The notes below the pieces were generated by a model, which had not been told where the DNA came from, did no database searches, and saw only the letters and a program-made list of their open reading frames with translations. Shown piece after piece: positions 52,209 to 61,877 of a stretch of 64,000 nt of DNA (the first letter of the stretch is position 1; every line of letters starts with the position of its first letter). A program made the translations under genes and the position numbers. Source of the DNA: Actinoallomurus sp048498315. Lineage in GTDB: Bacteria; Actinomycetota; Actinomycetes; Streptosporangiales; Streptosporangiaceae. The stretch is from positions 46,460 through 110,459 of the forward strand of contig JBEHYF010000002.1 of NCBI GenBank assembly GCA_048498315.1. The letters run 5' to 3'.

Positions 52209-53103
52209 CGAGATAGCGGCCGCGCAGCGCGCCGAGGACTCCCATCGTCTTCTCCAGGCCGGCGGCGAGCCCGACGACGGTCCGGATCCGGCGCAGGTCG
52301 TCGAGGGTCACGCCGAGGACCCGATCCTCGATCGCCCCGCTTACCGGGTTGCCGTCCTCGTCGAAATAGCGGGCGCACACATCGCCCACCGGCTTGGCCT
52401 TCTCGAACTGGGCCCGGTCACGACCGCTCAGCCGCAACGAGTCGATGAGCGCCGCCGAGGACCCCACCCCCACGGCGCCGATGCCGACGAACGCCAGGGA
52501 GGATCCGATCGCGGCTCGCAGCACCGAGTTGATGGACGACTCCGCCATCAGGGTGTCCCGGGACGCCTTGGTCTCCAACAGGGCGGGCGCGTGCAGCCGC
52601 TGGTACGTGCCGCCCAGGCGCCCGGCCAGTTCCCGTACCAGTTCCTCGCCGGTCATCTCCGAGGCCAGCGACGACAGCCCGCCGACCAGGGGAAGCACAT
52701 CCACCGGAATCGCGCGGTCGGTATGGACGGCGTGGACCATCGCCTGCAGGGTGCGGCCCCATGACAGCGAGATGCCGTCGGCGGGCCGGACGGTCTCCAG
52801 CAGCAGTTCGGCGGCGAGCTCACCCACCTTGGCCAGGCCGGATTCGTCCGCGCGGGTGGCGACGACGCGACAGGCCGTCAGCCCGAAGGCGCTCTGCAGC
52901 TCGTCTTCCAGACCCATCTCGCGACCGGCCGGATCGTTGATCCGGATCTCGACGATGCCCTGCTCCCGGGCGGCGGCGAGCATGCGCGAGACGTTGGAGC
53001 GGCTGACGCCCAGCGCGCTCGCGACCTGCTGCTGCGAGCAGTTGTCCTCGTAGTACAGTCTCGCGGCCTTCACCAGCAGGTCGCGCTCGCGAGCCGCAGG
53101 CAT
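52153..53103 (-). CDS. SorC-family (sugar-binding) transcriptional regulator
   Basis: 316 residues from ATG 53103. N-terminal helix-turn-helix: RDLLVKAARLYYEDNCSQQQ, VASALGVSRSNVSRMLAAAR. The C-terminal sugar-isomerase-like effector domain is clear: ADGISLSWGRTLQAMVHAVH, VDVLPLVGGLSSLASEMTGE, GAIEDRVLGVTLDDLRRIRT and GLAAGLEKTMGVLGALRGRY. It senses a sugar phosphate and controls neighbouring catabolic genes. The srl operon lies downstream and the E1/E2 operon is divergent, both with shared motifs in front, so both are likely targets. Confidence 0.93.
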   Translation of the reverse strand: MPAARERDLLVKAARLYYEDNCSQQQVASALGVSRSNVSRMLAAAREQGIVEIRINDPAGREMGLEDELQSAFGLTACRVVATRADESGLAKVGELAAELLLETVRPADGISLSWGRTLQAMVHAVHTDRAIPVDVLPLVGGLSSLASEMTGEELVRELAGRLGGTYQRLHAPALLETKASRDTLMAESSINSVLRAAIGSSLAFVGIGAVGVGSSAALIDSLRLSGRDRAQFEKAKPVGDVCARYFDEDGNPVSGAIEDRVLGVTLDDLRRIRTVVGLAAGLEKTMGVLGALRGRYLDALVCDAPLAKALLVRAA

Positions 53104-53143
53104 CGCGCCCCCTCACCAGCGCCTTCTTCACGTCTGTCGTGAT

Positions 53144-53263
53144 TATTGCACATCCGCCCAGACGCGGTGCTCGCCGTCGGGACGGCTTCCACACCTGGAC
53201 ACGGATCGAAATCCATGCCAGCATCATCACAGAGGTGACACTTTACCTCACATATGTGCAAAA
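53144..53263. promoter_or_regulatory. Intergenic operator region between the SorC gene and the E1/E2 operon
   Basis: Contains ATTGCACATCCGC at 53145-53157 and the palindrome CACATATGTG at 53249-53258 with flanking GCAAA, which on the minus strand reads TTTGCACATATGTG. Both share the TTTGCACAT half site with 51880-51892. Suited to autoregulation and control of the divergent dehydrogenase genes. Confidence 0.6.
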
Positions 53264-53281
53264 CTCCTTGGGGGTTCGACC

Positions 53282-54289
53282 ATGCCACTCCCTCCTGGCG
53301 GAACGGTGTCCGGCGGCGGCCGGGACCTTGCCGTCCACGCCCTCGAAACCATGTGGAGGATCCGGCGCTTCGAGGAGGCCGTCGACGAGTTGTTCGCCCG
53401 CGGGCTCATGCACGGCACGATGCACCTGTACATCGGCCAGGAGGCCACAGCGACCGGGGCGTGCCTCGCACTGCGACCCGACGACCTGATCACCTCCACC
53501 CACCGCGGACACGGGCACTGCATCGCCAAGGGTGCGGACCTCAACCGGATGATGGCCGAACTGCTCGCCAAGGACACCGGCTACTGCCGGGGACGCGGTG
53601 GCTCGATGCACATCGCCGACGTGGCCACGGGCAACCTCGGCGCCAACGGCATCGTCGCCGGTGGCATGCCCATCGCCGTCGGCGCGGCGCTCGCCCAGCG
53701 GATGCGCGGCACCGACCGGATCGTCGTCAGCTTCTTCGGCGACGGGGCGGCCAACGAGGGCGCCTGCCACGAGGCCATGAACATGGCGGCCATCTGGAGG
53801 CTTCCCGTGGTGTTCGTCTGCGAGAACAACCACTACGGCATGTCGTTCTCCACGGACCAGGCCTTCGCCGTCAAGCAGATCAGCGAGCGGGCCGCCGCGT
53901 ACGGGATGCCGGGGATCACGATCGACGGCAACGATGTCGACGCGGTGTACGCCGCCGTCCGTGACGCCGCCGGCCGCGCCCGCTCCGGCGACGGTCCCTC
54001 GTTCATCGAGGCCGTCACCTATCGCTGGAAGGGACACAGCAAGAGCGACAAGAACCTCTACCGGACCCGCGAGGAGATCGACGAGTGGCGCGCCCGCGAT
54101 CCGATCCCGCGCTTCGAGCGCGCGGCCATCGCGGCCGGAACGCTCGACGAGGCCGACGCGGAGAACGCCCGCACGGCCGCCACGCAGGCCGTCCGCGCCG
54201 CAGTCCAGGCCGGCCTGTCCGCTCCCGACGCCGATGCCGGCGCCATCCTCGACGCCGTCTACGCCGTGCCGGCCGGGAGCGTCCGGTGA
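53282..54289 (+). CDS. Thiamine-dependent dehydrogenase E1-alpha (acetoin/pyruvate type)
   Basis: 335 residues from ATG 53282. The sequence GLMHGTMHLYIGQEATATGA is typical of AcoA/PdhA. The thiamine-diphosphate motif is VSFFGDGAANEGACHEAMNM, with VCENNHYGMSFST. The region YRWKGHSKSDKNLYRTREEI has the phospho-loop. Together with E1-beta it decarboxylates a 2-oxoacid, or cleaves acetoin or another hydroxyketone, and passes the acyl group to E2. First gene of a four-gene operon divergent from the SorC regulator. Confidence 0.93.
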   Translation: MPLPPGGTVSGGGRDLAVHALETMWRIRRFEEAVDELFARGLMHGTMHLYIGQEATATGACLALRPDDLITSTHRGHGHCIAKGADLNRMMAELLAKDTGYCRGRGGSMHIADVATGNLGANGIVAGGMPIAVGAALAQRMRGTDRIVVSFFGDGAANEGACHEAMNMAAIWRLPVVFVCENNHYGMSFSTDQAFAVKQISERAAAYGMPGITIDGNDVDAVYAAVRDAAGRARSGDGPSFIEAVTYRWKGHSKSDKNLYRTREEIDEWRARDPIPRFERAAIAAGTLDEADAENARTAATQAVRAAVQAGLSAPDADAGAILDAVYAVPAGSVR

Positions 54290-55311
54290 GCATCACAGCG
54301 GAAGCCGCCCCCGGCATCGCCCGGCCGGCCACCCGCGAACTGACCTACTCCGAGGCGGTACGCGAGGCGCTGGCCCAGGCGATGGACGCCGACCCCGACG
54401 TGTTCCTGCTCGGTGAGGACATCGGCGTCTACGGAGGAGCGTTCGGCGTGACCGGCGACCTGGTCCACCGCTACGGCCCCGACCGGGTACGGGACACCCC
54501 GATCTCCGAACTCGGCATCGTCGGCGCCGCGGTCGGCGCGGCCCTGGCGGGCATGCGACCCGTCGTGGAGATCCAGTTCTCCGATTTCACCTGCCAGGCC
54601 ATGGACCAGATCGTCAACCAGGCCGCCAAGATCCACTTCATGCTGGGAGGTGCCGCCACGGTGCCCATGGTGCTGCGCGCACCCGGAGGGTCCGGAACCG
54701 GCGCGGCCGCACAGCACTCGCAGAGCCTGGAGGCCTGGTTCGCGCACGTGCCGGGCCTGAAGGTCGTGATGCCGGCGACGCCCGCCGACGCCAAGGGACT
54801 CCTGCTGGCCGCGATTGACGATCCCAACCCGGTCATCGTCCTCGAACACAAACTGCTCTACAAACAGTCCGGGCCGGTACCGCAGGAGCCGTACCGCACT
54901 CCGCTGAGCCGGGCGGCGGTACACCGGCAGGGCGGCGACTTGACGATCATCGCCACCGGCGTGATGGTGTCGCGTGCGCTGGAGGCGGCCGACCGGCTGG
55001 CCGCCGAAGGGACGGCGGCCACCGTCGTCGACCCGCGCACACTCAAGCCCATGGACGCCACGACGATCCTGGACGCCGTCAAGGCGACCGGCCGCGCCCT
55101 GCTGGTCCAGGAGGCCCCGAACACCTGCGGGTTCATGGCGGAGGTGGCGGCCCTCATCGCCGGTTCCGACGCCCTCTACAGCCTGCTCGCGCCGGTCCTC
55201 CGGCTCGGCGGTCTCGACGTGCCCATCCCGTACGCCCCGCAGTTGGAACGCGCGGTGGTTCCGCAGATCGAGGACATCACCGCCGCCTCCCTCGAACTGA
55301 TGAAGCACTGA
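54286..55311 (+). CDS. Thiamine-dependent dehydrogenase E1-beta
   Basis: 341 residues from GTG 54286, overlapping the E1-alpha stop (GTGA). Family signatures: RELTYSEAVREALAQAMDAD, VFLLGEDIGVYGGAFGVTGD, RVRDTPISELGIVGAAVGAA, IHFMLGGAATVPMVLRAPGG. Partner of E1-alpha in the alpha2-beta2 enzyme. The LLGEDIGVYGG loop and DTPISE motif are intact, suggesting activity. Confidence 0.93.
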   Translation: MSITAEAAPGIARPATRELTYSEAVREALAQAMDADPDVFLLGEDIGVYGGAFGVTGDLVHRYGPDRVRDTPISELGIVGAAVGAALAGMRPVVEIQFSDFTCQAMDQIVNQAAKIHFMLGGAATVPMVLRAPGGSGTGAAAQHSQSLEAWFAHVPGLKVVMPATPADAKGLLLAAIDDPNPVIVLEHKLLYKQSGPVPQEPYRTPLSRAAVHRQGGDLTIIATGVMVSRALEAADRLAAEGTAATVVDPRTLKPMDATTILDAVKATGRALLVQEAPNTCGFMAEVAALIAGSDALYSLLAPVLRLGGLDVPIPYAPQLERAVVPQIEDITAASLELMKH

Positions 55312-55321
55312 GAGACCGCCG

Positions 55322-56689
55322 ATGCACGAAATACCGCTGGTCATGCCGAAGATGTCCATGACCATGACCGAGGGCGAACTCGTGGCCTGGCACATCCAGG
55401 AGGGCGACACCGTCGAGGCCGGCCAGGTCGTATGCGACGTGGGCACCGACAAGGTCGACATGGAGGTCGAGGCACCGGCCGCCGGCAGGGTCAGCCGCCT
55501 GCTCGCGAAGCCGGGCGACGTGGTTCAGGTCGGGGAGCCGCTGGCGCACATCACGGCGGAGTCCGAGGGTCTGCTCGCGGGCCTGCTCACCACGACGCCG
55601 GACGCCACGGCCGGAGCCGGCGCCCAGGAGCCGCCGCCCCCATCCGACGGCGATCGACCGCTCCTGCCGGCCCAGGAGCCGGACCCGCCTGACCTGCCGG
55701 ATGCGCCCGATACCCGCGAAGCGCCGATCCCGGCGGACGGCCCGGCCGCCGCGGGCTCCGGTGGCGTCGCGGGGCCTTCCAGGGTCTTGGCCCTGCCCGG
55801 CGCCCGCCGCAGGGCCGCCGACGACGGTCTGCGTCTCGACCTGATCCCCGGATCCGGCCCGGGCGGCGTCATCACGTTCCGTGATGTCGAGGAGGCCGCC
55901 GCAAGGGCACGCCCGCTGGACGACGGAGGAACGAACACAGGCGTCGGAACGAACACATCCGCAGGCACCGGGAAGGCCGCCACGGAAGAGAAGGACACCA
56001 CGGAGCAGGAGGTCCTGCGCCGTCGGCGGGCCGTCCGCGGCAGGCATGTGGAGCGGCTGCTCGGCGCCGCGACGATCCCGCAGTCCACGATCTGGCGGGA
56101 ACTCGACCTCGACAGGCTCGCCCGGCGGCGCGGAGGCCTGTCCTGGACGACGCTCCTGCTGCGCGCGCTCGCCACGGCCCTGCGGGAGACTCCGGAACTG
56201 GTCGCCGAGCGGGCCGCCGAACGGTCCCCGGTGGTCATCACCCTCGCCGTGGACAGCGTCTACGGTCTGGTCTCCGCGTCGTTCACCGACCCGGATCTGG
56301 GCACCGTGGAAGAGACGGACACGGAGGTTCGGCGTACCGTGGACCGCGCCCGGCACGGCCGGGTCGCCCCCTCCCATCTGGTCCCCGGCATGGTCGGGCT
56401 GTTCAGTCTCGGAGAGCTGGGAGCCGAACGGTTCACCATGCCCGTCACCCCGCCGCAGGCGGCGGTCCTCACCGTGGGCGCCATCGGCGAACGGGTCGCC
56501 GTGACCGGCGGCGGCATACACGTGCGCACCGGTTGCACCGCGGGATTGGCCGTCGACCACCGCGTCGCCGACGCCGCGGACGGAGCCAGGCTCCTGGGAG
56601 CACTGGCCTCCGCCGTATCCGATCCGGACCGGCTGTTGCGGCCCCGGCCGTACGACGAACCCCAAGGAGCCGACATTGTCCACCGATAA
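55322..56689 (+). CDS. Lipoate-dependent acyltransferase E2 of a 2-oxoacid dehydrogenase-type complex
   Basis: 455 residues from ATG 55322. The N-terminal lipoyl domain has the lipoylated Lys44 in VGTDKVDMEVEAPAAG. A long Pro/Ala-rich linker follows (residues 85-150), then a peripheral-subunit-binding-like segment (LALPGARRRAADDGLRLDLI, SGPGGVITFRDVEEAAARAR), then a second Thr/Gly-rich linker. The C-terminal catalytic core runs from about 230 (IPQSTIWRELDLDRLARRRG) to the end. The active-site His is His413 in LAVDHRVADAADGARLLGAL, where the usual HxxxDG reads HRVAD-A. Only one lipoyl domain is present. No E3 gene is nearby. Confidence 0.9.
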   Translation: MHEIPLVMPKMSMTMTEGELVAWHIQEGDTVEAGQVVCDVGTDKVDMEVEAPAAGRVSRLLAKPGDVVQVGEPLAHITAESEGLLAGLLTTTPDATAGAGAQEPPPPSDGDRPLLPAQEPDPPDLPDAPDTREAPIPADGPAAAGSGGVAGPSRVLALPGARRRAADDGLRLDLIPGSGPGGVITFRDVEEAAARARPLDDGGTNTGVGTNTSAGTGKAATEEKDTTEQEVLRRRRAVRGRHVERLLGAATIPQSTIWRELDLDRLARRRGGLSWTTLLLRALATALRETPELVAERAAERSPVVITLAVDSVYGLVSASFTDPDLGTVEETDTEVRRTVDRARHGRVAPSHLVPGMVGLFSLGELGAERFTMPVTPPQAAVLTVGAIGERVAVTGGGIHVRTGCTAGLAVDHRVADAADGARLLGALASAVSDPDRLLRPRPYDEPQGADIVHR

Positions 56690-56990
56690 CCCGCAGATCA
56701 TCTCGCTGGGATGCGAGAGATGCGGCGAACAACTGCACCGGCTTGTCTACGTCCATGACCAGTTGCTCACCATCACCTGTGAGCGGTGCGGCCGGACCAC
56801 CAAGATGCCCAAGGACCTGGTCCTCGGACGGTACATCCTGAACTTCCCCGGCCGGATCGGGCGCCTGCACACCAAGGTCTTGTCCGGTGTCGCCCACCGA
56901 CCCGTACGCTTCACGCTCACCCTGCCCATCAAGGCGGTGAACAAGGTCGGCCAGGTGCTGCACGAGATCCGCCAGATCTCCTGTTCGTGA
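56676..56990 (+). CDS. Small zinc-ribbon protein at the end of the E1/E2 operon
   Basis: 104 residues from TTG 56676, overlapping the E2 end and preceded by AAGGAG. Two CxxC pairs, LGCERCGEQLHRLVYVHDQL and ITCERCGRTTKMPKDLVLGR, form a likely zinc ribbon in the first 45 residues. A basic C-terminal half follows (FPGRIGRLHTKVLSGVAHRP). The family is not recognised. Translational overlap with E2 suggests a functional link. It recalls the small zinc protein of the srl operon at 49304. Confidence 0.7.
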   Translation: MSTDNPQIISLGCERCGEQLHRLVYVHDQLLTITCERCGRTTKMPKDLVLGRYILNFPGRIGRLHTKVLSGVAHRPVRFTLTLPIKAVNKVGQVLHEIRQISCS

Positions 56991-57033
56991 GCCTCCGGCC
57001 GGACCGCGAACCGCCCACCCACCGCCGCGCGCG

Positions 57034-57056
57034 CCGGGCCGGGCGACGCGGCCCGG
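57034..57056. terminator. Small hairpin between convergent genes
   Basis: Eight-base arms (57034-57041 with 57049-57056) in a GC-rich spacer between the zinc-ribbon gene and the convergent lipoprotein gene. Confidence 0.45.
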
Positions 57057-57086
57057 CCGGGCCGACGCCGGATCCCCGGGCCTGGT

Positions 57087-58556
57087 TCAGCGGGCGACCA
57101 GCTCGCGCCGGCCGTTGCCCTGGCGCGGCGTGACCTGGAACGCGCCGTTGAGCGCGCCGGTGCGCAGCACGACGTGGTTCGCCGACACGCGCGCGCGGTG
57201 CGGATCGAGCGGGACGATCAGGTACGACTTGCCGCCGACCGCGCCGGCCAGCACCGACGCGTCGTTCGCCCGCAGCGTGCCGCTGGACAGCCGGAACGTG
57301 CCGCTCAGCCGGGCCAGCAGCGGGTAGGGCACGTTGCGGGCGACGTAGTAGCCGCCGGCGTCCAGGTCGCCGTCGGCGGACGCCAGCGGCACCAGCAGCA
57401 GCGTGCGGGCGGTGTCGTGGTAGGCCGACACCAGCGGGTTCAGCCGCGGGATCAGGTCGGTGTTCTCTTTCGCCAGCACGTCCTGGATCGAAGAGCGCAG
57501 TTGCTCCGACGGCTGCTCGGCCGTCGGCTTGACCCCGCTCAGCACCAGGTCGACGGGCGTCTGCCCGCCCTGGGCGACCTGATTCTTCCAGCCCTTGCGG
57601 GTCTCGTCGAGCAGCAGCCCGGCGACGCCGCCGAGCGCGGAGCCCTCGCCGTCGAGGGAGAGCTGCGACATGTCGAGCGGCTGCTTGAGCGGCCGGAACG
57701 GGGCGTTCCTTCGCATCTCGGCGTGGTCGTCGCGGTCGACGCCGATCGCCAGGGCCATCGCCACGGCGTCGAAGTAGCCGGCCGCGCCCTCGCCGGAGTC
57801 GGTCGGCACCGCCCGCTTGGCCTCTTCGGCGTACTCCTTGTGCCACCGGTCGTTCCAGTACGCCGCCTCGGCCAGCTTCCGGGCGCGCTGGTGCGGGTCG
57901 CGGTAGGCGGCCAGCAGGTCGTTGTAGAGCATCGCACGGTACAGCCGCGGCGTCACCGCCAGCGGGAACTCGGTTCCACGGATCTGCTTGCCGTCCTTCC
58001 ACGCCTTCCAGTTCTGCTGCTGCTGGTGGAACAGCTCGTCGGTCGCGGCCTTGAACAACTCGTTGGCGAGGCTGACGTTGTCGGCCACGGCGTCGGAGGC
58101 GTAGGAGGGGTCTGCGATGTTCATGACGACGGCGGGATGCCCGTCCCAGTAGGCGAACGAGGACCCGGTGCTGGGCATCGTGATCTGCGCGGCCGCGAGT
58201 TTCTTCGGGCTCACCCGGGTGACGCCGTCGACGCTGACGAGGCGGGCGCCGTGCCCGTCGTCCAGGATGACCCGCCGGTCCTTGAGCACGATGCCCGGCC
58301 AGATCTTGTCCGCGTCGGGCCAGACCTTGGCCACGGCGTGCTGCATCTCGTCGGCGACCGGGTTCAGCGCGGTGTTCAGCGACCGGCCGGGCACGCGGCC
58401 CGAGTCGCCGGAGCACCCGGCCAGCGCCGCCGCGCCGAGCGCGGCGGCCGCAAGCGTGGCCACGGCCGTGCCGCGACGCCCCGTTCCAACGGCGCGGGCG
58501 GATCCACCCGCGCCGGCCGTGCCCCGGACAGAACCGAAGAGCGTCTCGATGAACAC
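57087..58556 (-). CDS. Large lipoprotein of unknown function
   Basis: 489 residues from GTG 58556. The lipobox LAGC (Cys about 48) follows a hydrophobic stretch (ATLAAAALGAAALAGC); the 28 residues before that are unusual for a signal, so the true start may be further downstream. The mature part is rich in charged helical segments, for example FKAATDELFHQQQQNWKAWK, TEFPLAVTPRLYRAMLYNDL, AYWNDRWHKEYAEEAKRAVP. The C-terminal end has FRLSSGTLRANDASVLAGAV. No known domain is recognised. It lies before the sugar ABC importer on the same strand. Confidence 0.6.
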   Translation of the reverse strand: MFIETLFGSVRGTAGAGGSARAVGTGRRGTAVATLAAAALGAAALAGCSGDSGRVPGRSLNTALNPVADEMQHAVAKVWPDADKIWPGIVLKDRRVILDDGHGARLVSVDGVTRVSPKKLAAAQITMPSTGSSFAYWDGHPAVVMNIADPSYASDAVADNVSLANELFKAATDELFHQQQQNWKAWKDGKQIRGTEFPLAVTPRLYRAMLYNDLLAAYRDPHQRARKLAEAAYWNDRWHKEYAEEAKRAVPTDSGEGAAGYFDAVAMALAIGVDRDDHAEMRRNAPFRPLKQPLDMSQLSLDGEGSALGGVAGLLLDETRKGWKNQVAQGGQTPVDLVLSGVKPTAEQPSEQLRSSIQDVLAKENTDLIPRLNPLVSAYHDTARTLLLVPLASADGDLDAGGYYVARNVPYPLLARLSGTFRLSSGTLRANDASVLAGAVGGKSYLIVPLDPHRARVSANHVVLRTGALNGAFQVTPRQGNGRRELVAR

Positions 58557-58667
58557 TGCCCACCCCCGCGCAGGACATGACCAGGGCCGGGGGGAGCCTC
58601 GCCGCCGTTGACGCGGGCGATCATTCCCCGTCAGGCGGCGCGTTAACGTGGGCGTCCGGAAGCGACC

Positions 58668-59665
<998 letters not shown>

Positions 59666-59669
<4 letters not shown>

Positions 59670-60715
59670 TTTCCGGCCTCCGCCCGGCGTCGTACGACCA
59701 GGTTGACCACGGTGGCGGCCAGCAGCATCGCGCCGAGGAAGAACTTGAACCAGTCCGGGTTCCACTCGGCGTACACGATGCCGTTGCTGGTCATGCCCCA
59801 GATGAACGCCCCGATGGCGGCGCCGATCGCCGAGCCGTACCCGCCGGTCAGCAGGCAGCCGCCGACGACCGCACAGATGATGTAGAAGAACTCGTTGCCG
59901 ACGCCCTCGCCGGACTGCACGGATTTGAAGTTGAACAGGATGTGCATGCCGTAGAACCAGGCCGTGAAGGACACGCCGACGAACAGCGCGATCTTCGTGC
60001 GGACGACCGGCACGCCGACCGCGCGGGCGCTGGCCGCCGACCCGCCCACCGCGAAGATCCAGTTGCCGGCCCGGGTGCGTAGCAGGATCCAGGTGGCGAT
60101 GGCCACGAACAGGATCCACCAGAAGACGCTGATGTTGACCTGCACGCCGCCGATCGTCCAGTTCGCCGCGAAGACGCTGCGCGCCGCGGCGAACCCGTCC
60201 ATGTTCTCGATCGAGGGCGTGGCCACGTCGTGGGTGACGAGCTTGGTCACGCCCAGGTTGAGCCCGGCGAGCATGAAGAACGTGCCGAGCGTGACGATGA
60301 AGCTGGGCAGCCCCGTCTTGACGTACAGCAGCCCGTTGAGGAAGCCGATCGCCAGCGTCACGACGAGCGACACCGCCACGCCGGCCCAGACGTTGAGGGT
60401 GAGCTGGTAGCTGAACATCGAGGCGACCAGCGCGGCCGAGGTGACCATCACCCCGGCGGACAGGTCGAACTCGCCGCCGATCATCAGCAGCGACACCGAC
60501 ACGGCCATGATGCCCATCGACGCGCTGGAGTACAGCACGGTGGAGAACGACGACGCGCGCAGGAACGCGTCGGCGACCACGGAGAAGAAGACGAACAGCA
60601 CGATGGCGCCGATCAGCGCGCCGACCTCGGGGCGGCCGAGCAGCTTGCGCAGCACCGAGCGTTCGGCGAGGCGTTCGTCGATCGCCGCCGGCGGCCGCAC
60701 GATGACCTGGTTCAT
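59666..60715 (-). CDS. Sugar ABC transporter permease (FrcC/RbsC-like)
   Basis: 349 residues from ATG 60715. Eight to ten hydrophobic segments are present, such as VGALIGAIVLFVFFSVVADA, MGIMAVSVSLLMIGGEFDLS and FFYIICAVVGGCLLTGGYGS. The RbsC-type motif GGEFDLSAGVMV is clear. Inner-membrane partner of the ATPase and the binding protein. Confidence 0.93.
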
Positions 60716-60740
60716 GGAGGACTCCTGGTTCCAGGGGTGC

Positions 60741-60773
60741 GGTCCCTCCCCGTCATGGTGCCGGGGAGGGACC
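60741..60773 (-). promoter_or_regulatory. Perfect 12-bp stem-loop between permease and binding-protein genes
   Basis: Arms 60741-60752 and 60762-60773 with a nine-base loop, between the end of the binding-protein gene (60783) and the permease start (60715). Such stems often stabilise the binding-protein part of the transcript or lower read-through. Confidence 0.7.
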
Positions 60774-60782
60774 GCCGCTCGG

Positions 60783-61757
60783 TTAGCGGGTGCCCCGCTC
60801 GGCGTATGGGGCGATGGCGTCGACGTTCGTCTTGTCGACGATGGCGGGACCGGTCAGCACCGGCTTTCCGCCGCCGAGGACGTCGCCGTTGCGCTTGTAC
60901 AGCCAGATGCCGTCGACGGCCTCGTAGCCCTGCAGGTAGGGCTGCTGGTCGATGGCGAACTGGATGGTGCCGTTCTTGATCGCGGAGATCAGGTTCTGGT
61001 TCAGGTCGAACGTGGCGATCTTGGCGCTGCTGCCGGCCTGCCTGGCCGCGTCGGAGGCGGTCAGCGCGATCTGCGCGTTCAGCGCGAGGATGCCGTCGAT
61101 GGCCTTGTCGGCCTGCAGCTTGGCGGTGACCGCGGCCTTGACCTGCGGCATGTTGGCGCCCTGGACGAACAGGTTCTGCATCGTTCCGGAGAAGGTCTTC
61201 TTCGCGCCCGCGCAGCGCTGCTCCAGCCCGACGTTGCCCTGCTCGTGGATGAGGCAGACGGCGTTCTTCACGCCGGCCTTGGTCAGCTCCCGGCCGGCCG
61301 CCTCGCCGGCGACCTCCTCGTCCTGGCCGAAGTGGGTGAGCGCGCCGAGGTTCGCCGACACGTCGGCGCCCGAGTTGATGGTGATCACCGGGATCTTGGC
61401 CTGGACCGCCTTGGTCACGACGTCCTTCAGCGCGTCCGGCTTGGCCAGCGTGACGATCAGCCCGTCGACGTGCTGGTCGATGTAGGACTGGACGAGCTGG
61501 GCCTGACGGCCGCCGTCGGGGTCGGCGGCGTAGAGGAACTGCACGTTGTCCTTTGCCGCTGCGGCCTTGGCGCCCTTCTGGACGATGTCCCAGAACGCGT
61601 CGCCCTGGGCCGAGTGCGTCACCATGGCGATCTTCAGCCGGGGGCCGCTGGTGATCGCCTTCGTCGCCTGCTCCTCGGCCTTCTTACCCCCCGAGCTGCT
61701 GCAGGCGCTGAGCAGCAGCAGCCCCGCCACAGCGGCGGCGGAAATCCAACGCTTCAT
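60783..61757 (-). CDS. Sugar-binding lipoprotein of an ABC importer
   Basis: 324 residues from ATG 61757 behind AAGGAGATC. Lipoprotein signal: WISAAAVAGLLLLSAC (Cys about 19). The periplasmic-binding-type I fold is clear: LKIAMVTHSAQGDAFWDIVQ, KDNVQFLYAADPDGGRQAQL, VDGLIVTLAKPDALKDVVTK, ALTHFGQDEEVAGEAAGREL, then IQFAIDQQPYLQGYEAVDGI. Related to ribose or inositol binding proteins. It follows iolD after a hairpin, pointing to myo-inositol or a related cyclitol. Confidence 0.92.
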   Translation of the reverse strand: MKRWISAAAVAGLLLLSACSSSGGKKAEEQATKAITSGPRLKIAMVTHSAQGDAFWDIVQKGAKAAAAKDNVQFLYAADPDGGRQAQLVQSYIDQHVDGLIVTLAKPDALKDVVTKAVQAKIPVITINSGADVSANLGALTHFGQDEEVAGEAAGRELTKAGVKNAVCLIHEQGNVGLEQRCAGAKKTFSGTMQNLFVQGANMPQVKAAVTAKLQADKAIDGILALNAQIALTASDAARQAGSSAKIATFDLNQNLISAIKNGTIQFAIDQQPYLQGYEAVDGIWLYKRNGDVLGGGKPVLTGPAIVDKTNVDAIAPYAERGTR

Positions 61758-61830
61758 CCACTGATCTCCTTCCAAGGGCGCCCATGTCAGGCTGCGAGAG
61801 GGTATCGGCTCGGCGGCGGATCAGGCCATC

Positions 61831-61862
61831 CGATCCGCCGCGCCCCCAAAGGCGGCGGATCG
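61831..61862 (-). terminator. Perfect 11-bp hairpin after iolD
   Basis: Arms 61831-61841 and 61852-61862 with loop GCCCCCAAAG, just beyond the iolD stop. Confidence 0.75.
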
Positions 61863-61877
61863 CAGGTCACGGGGAGA

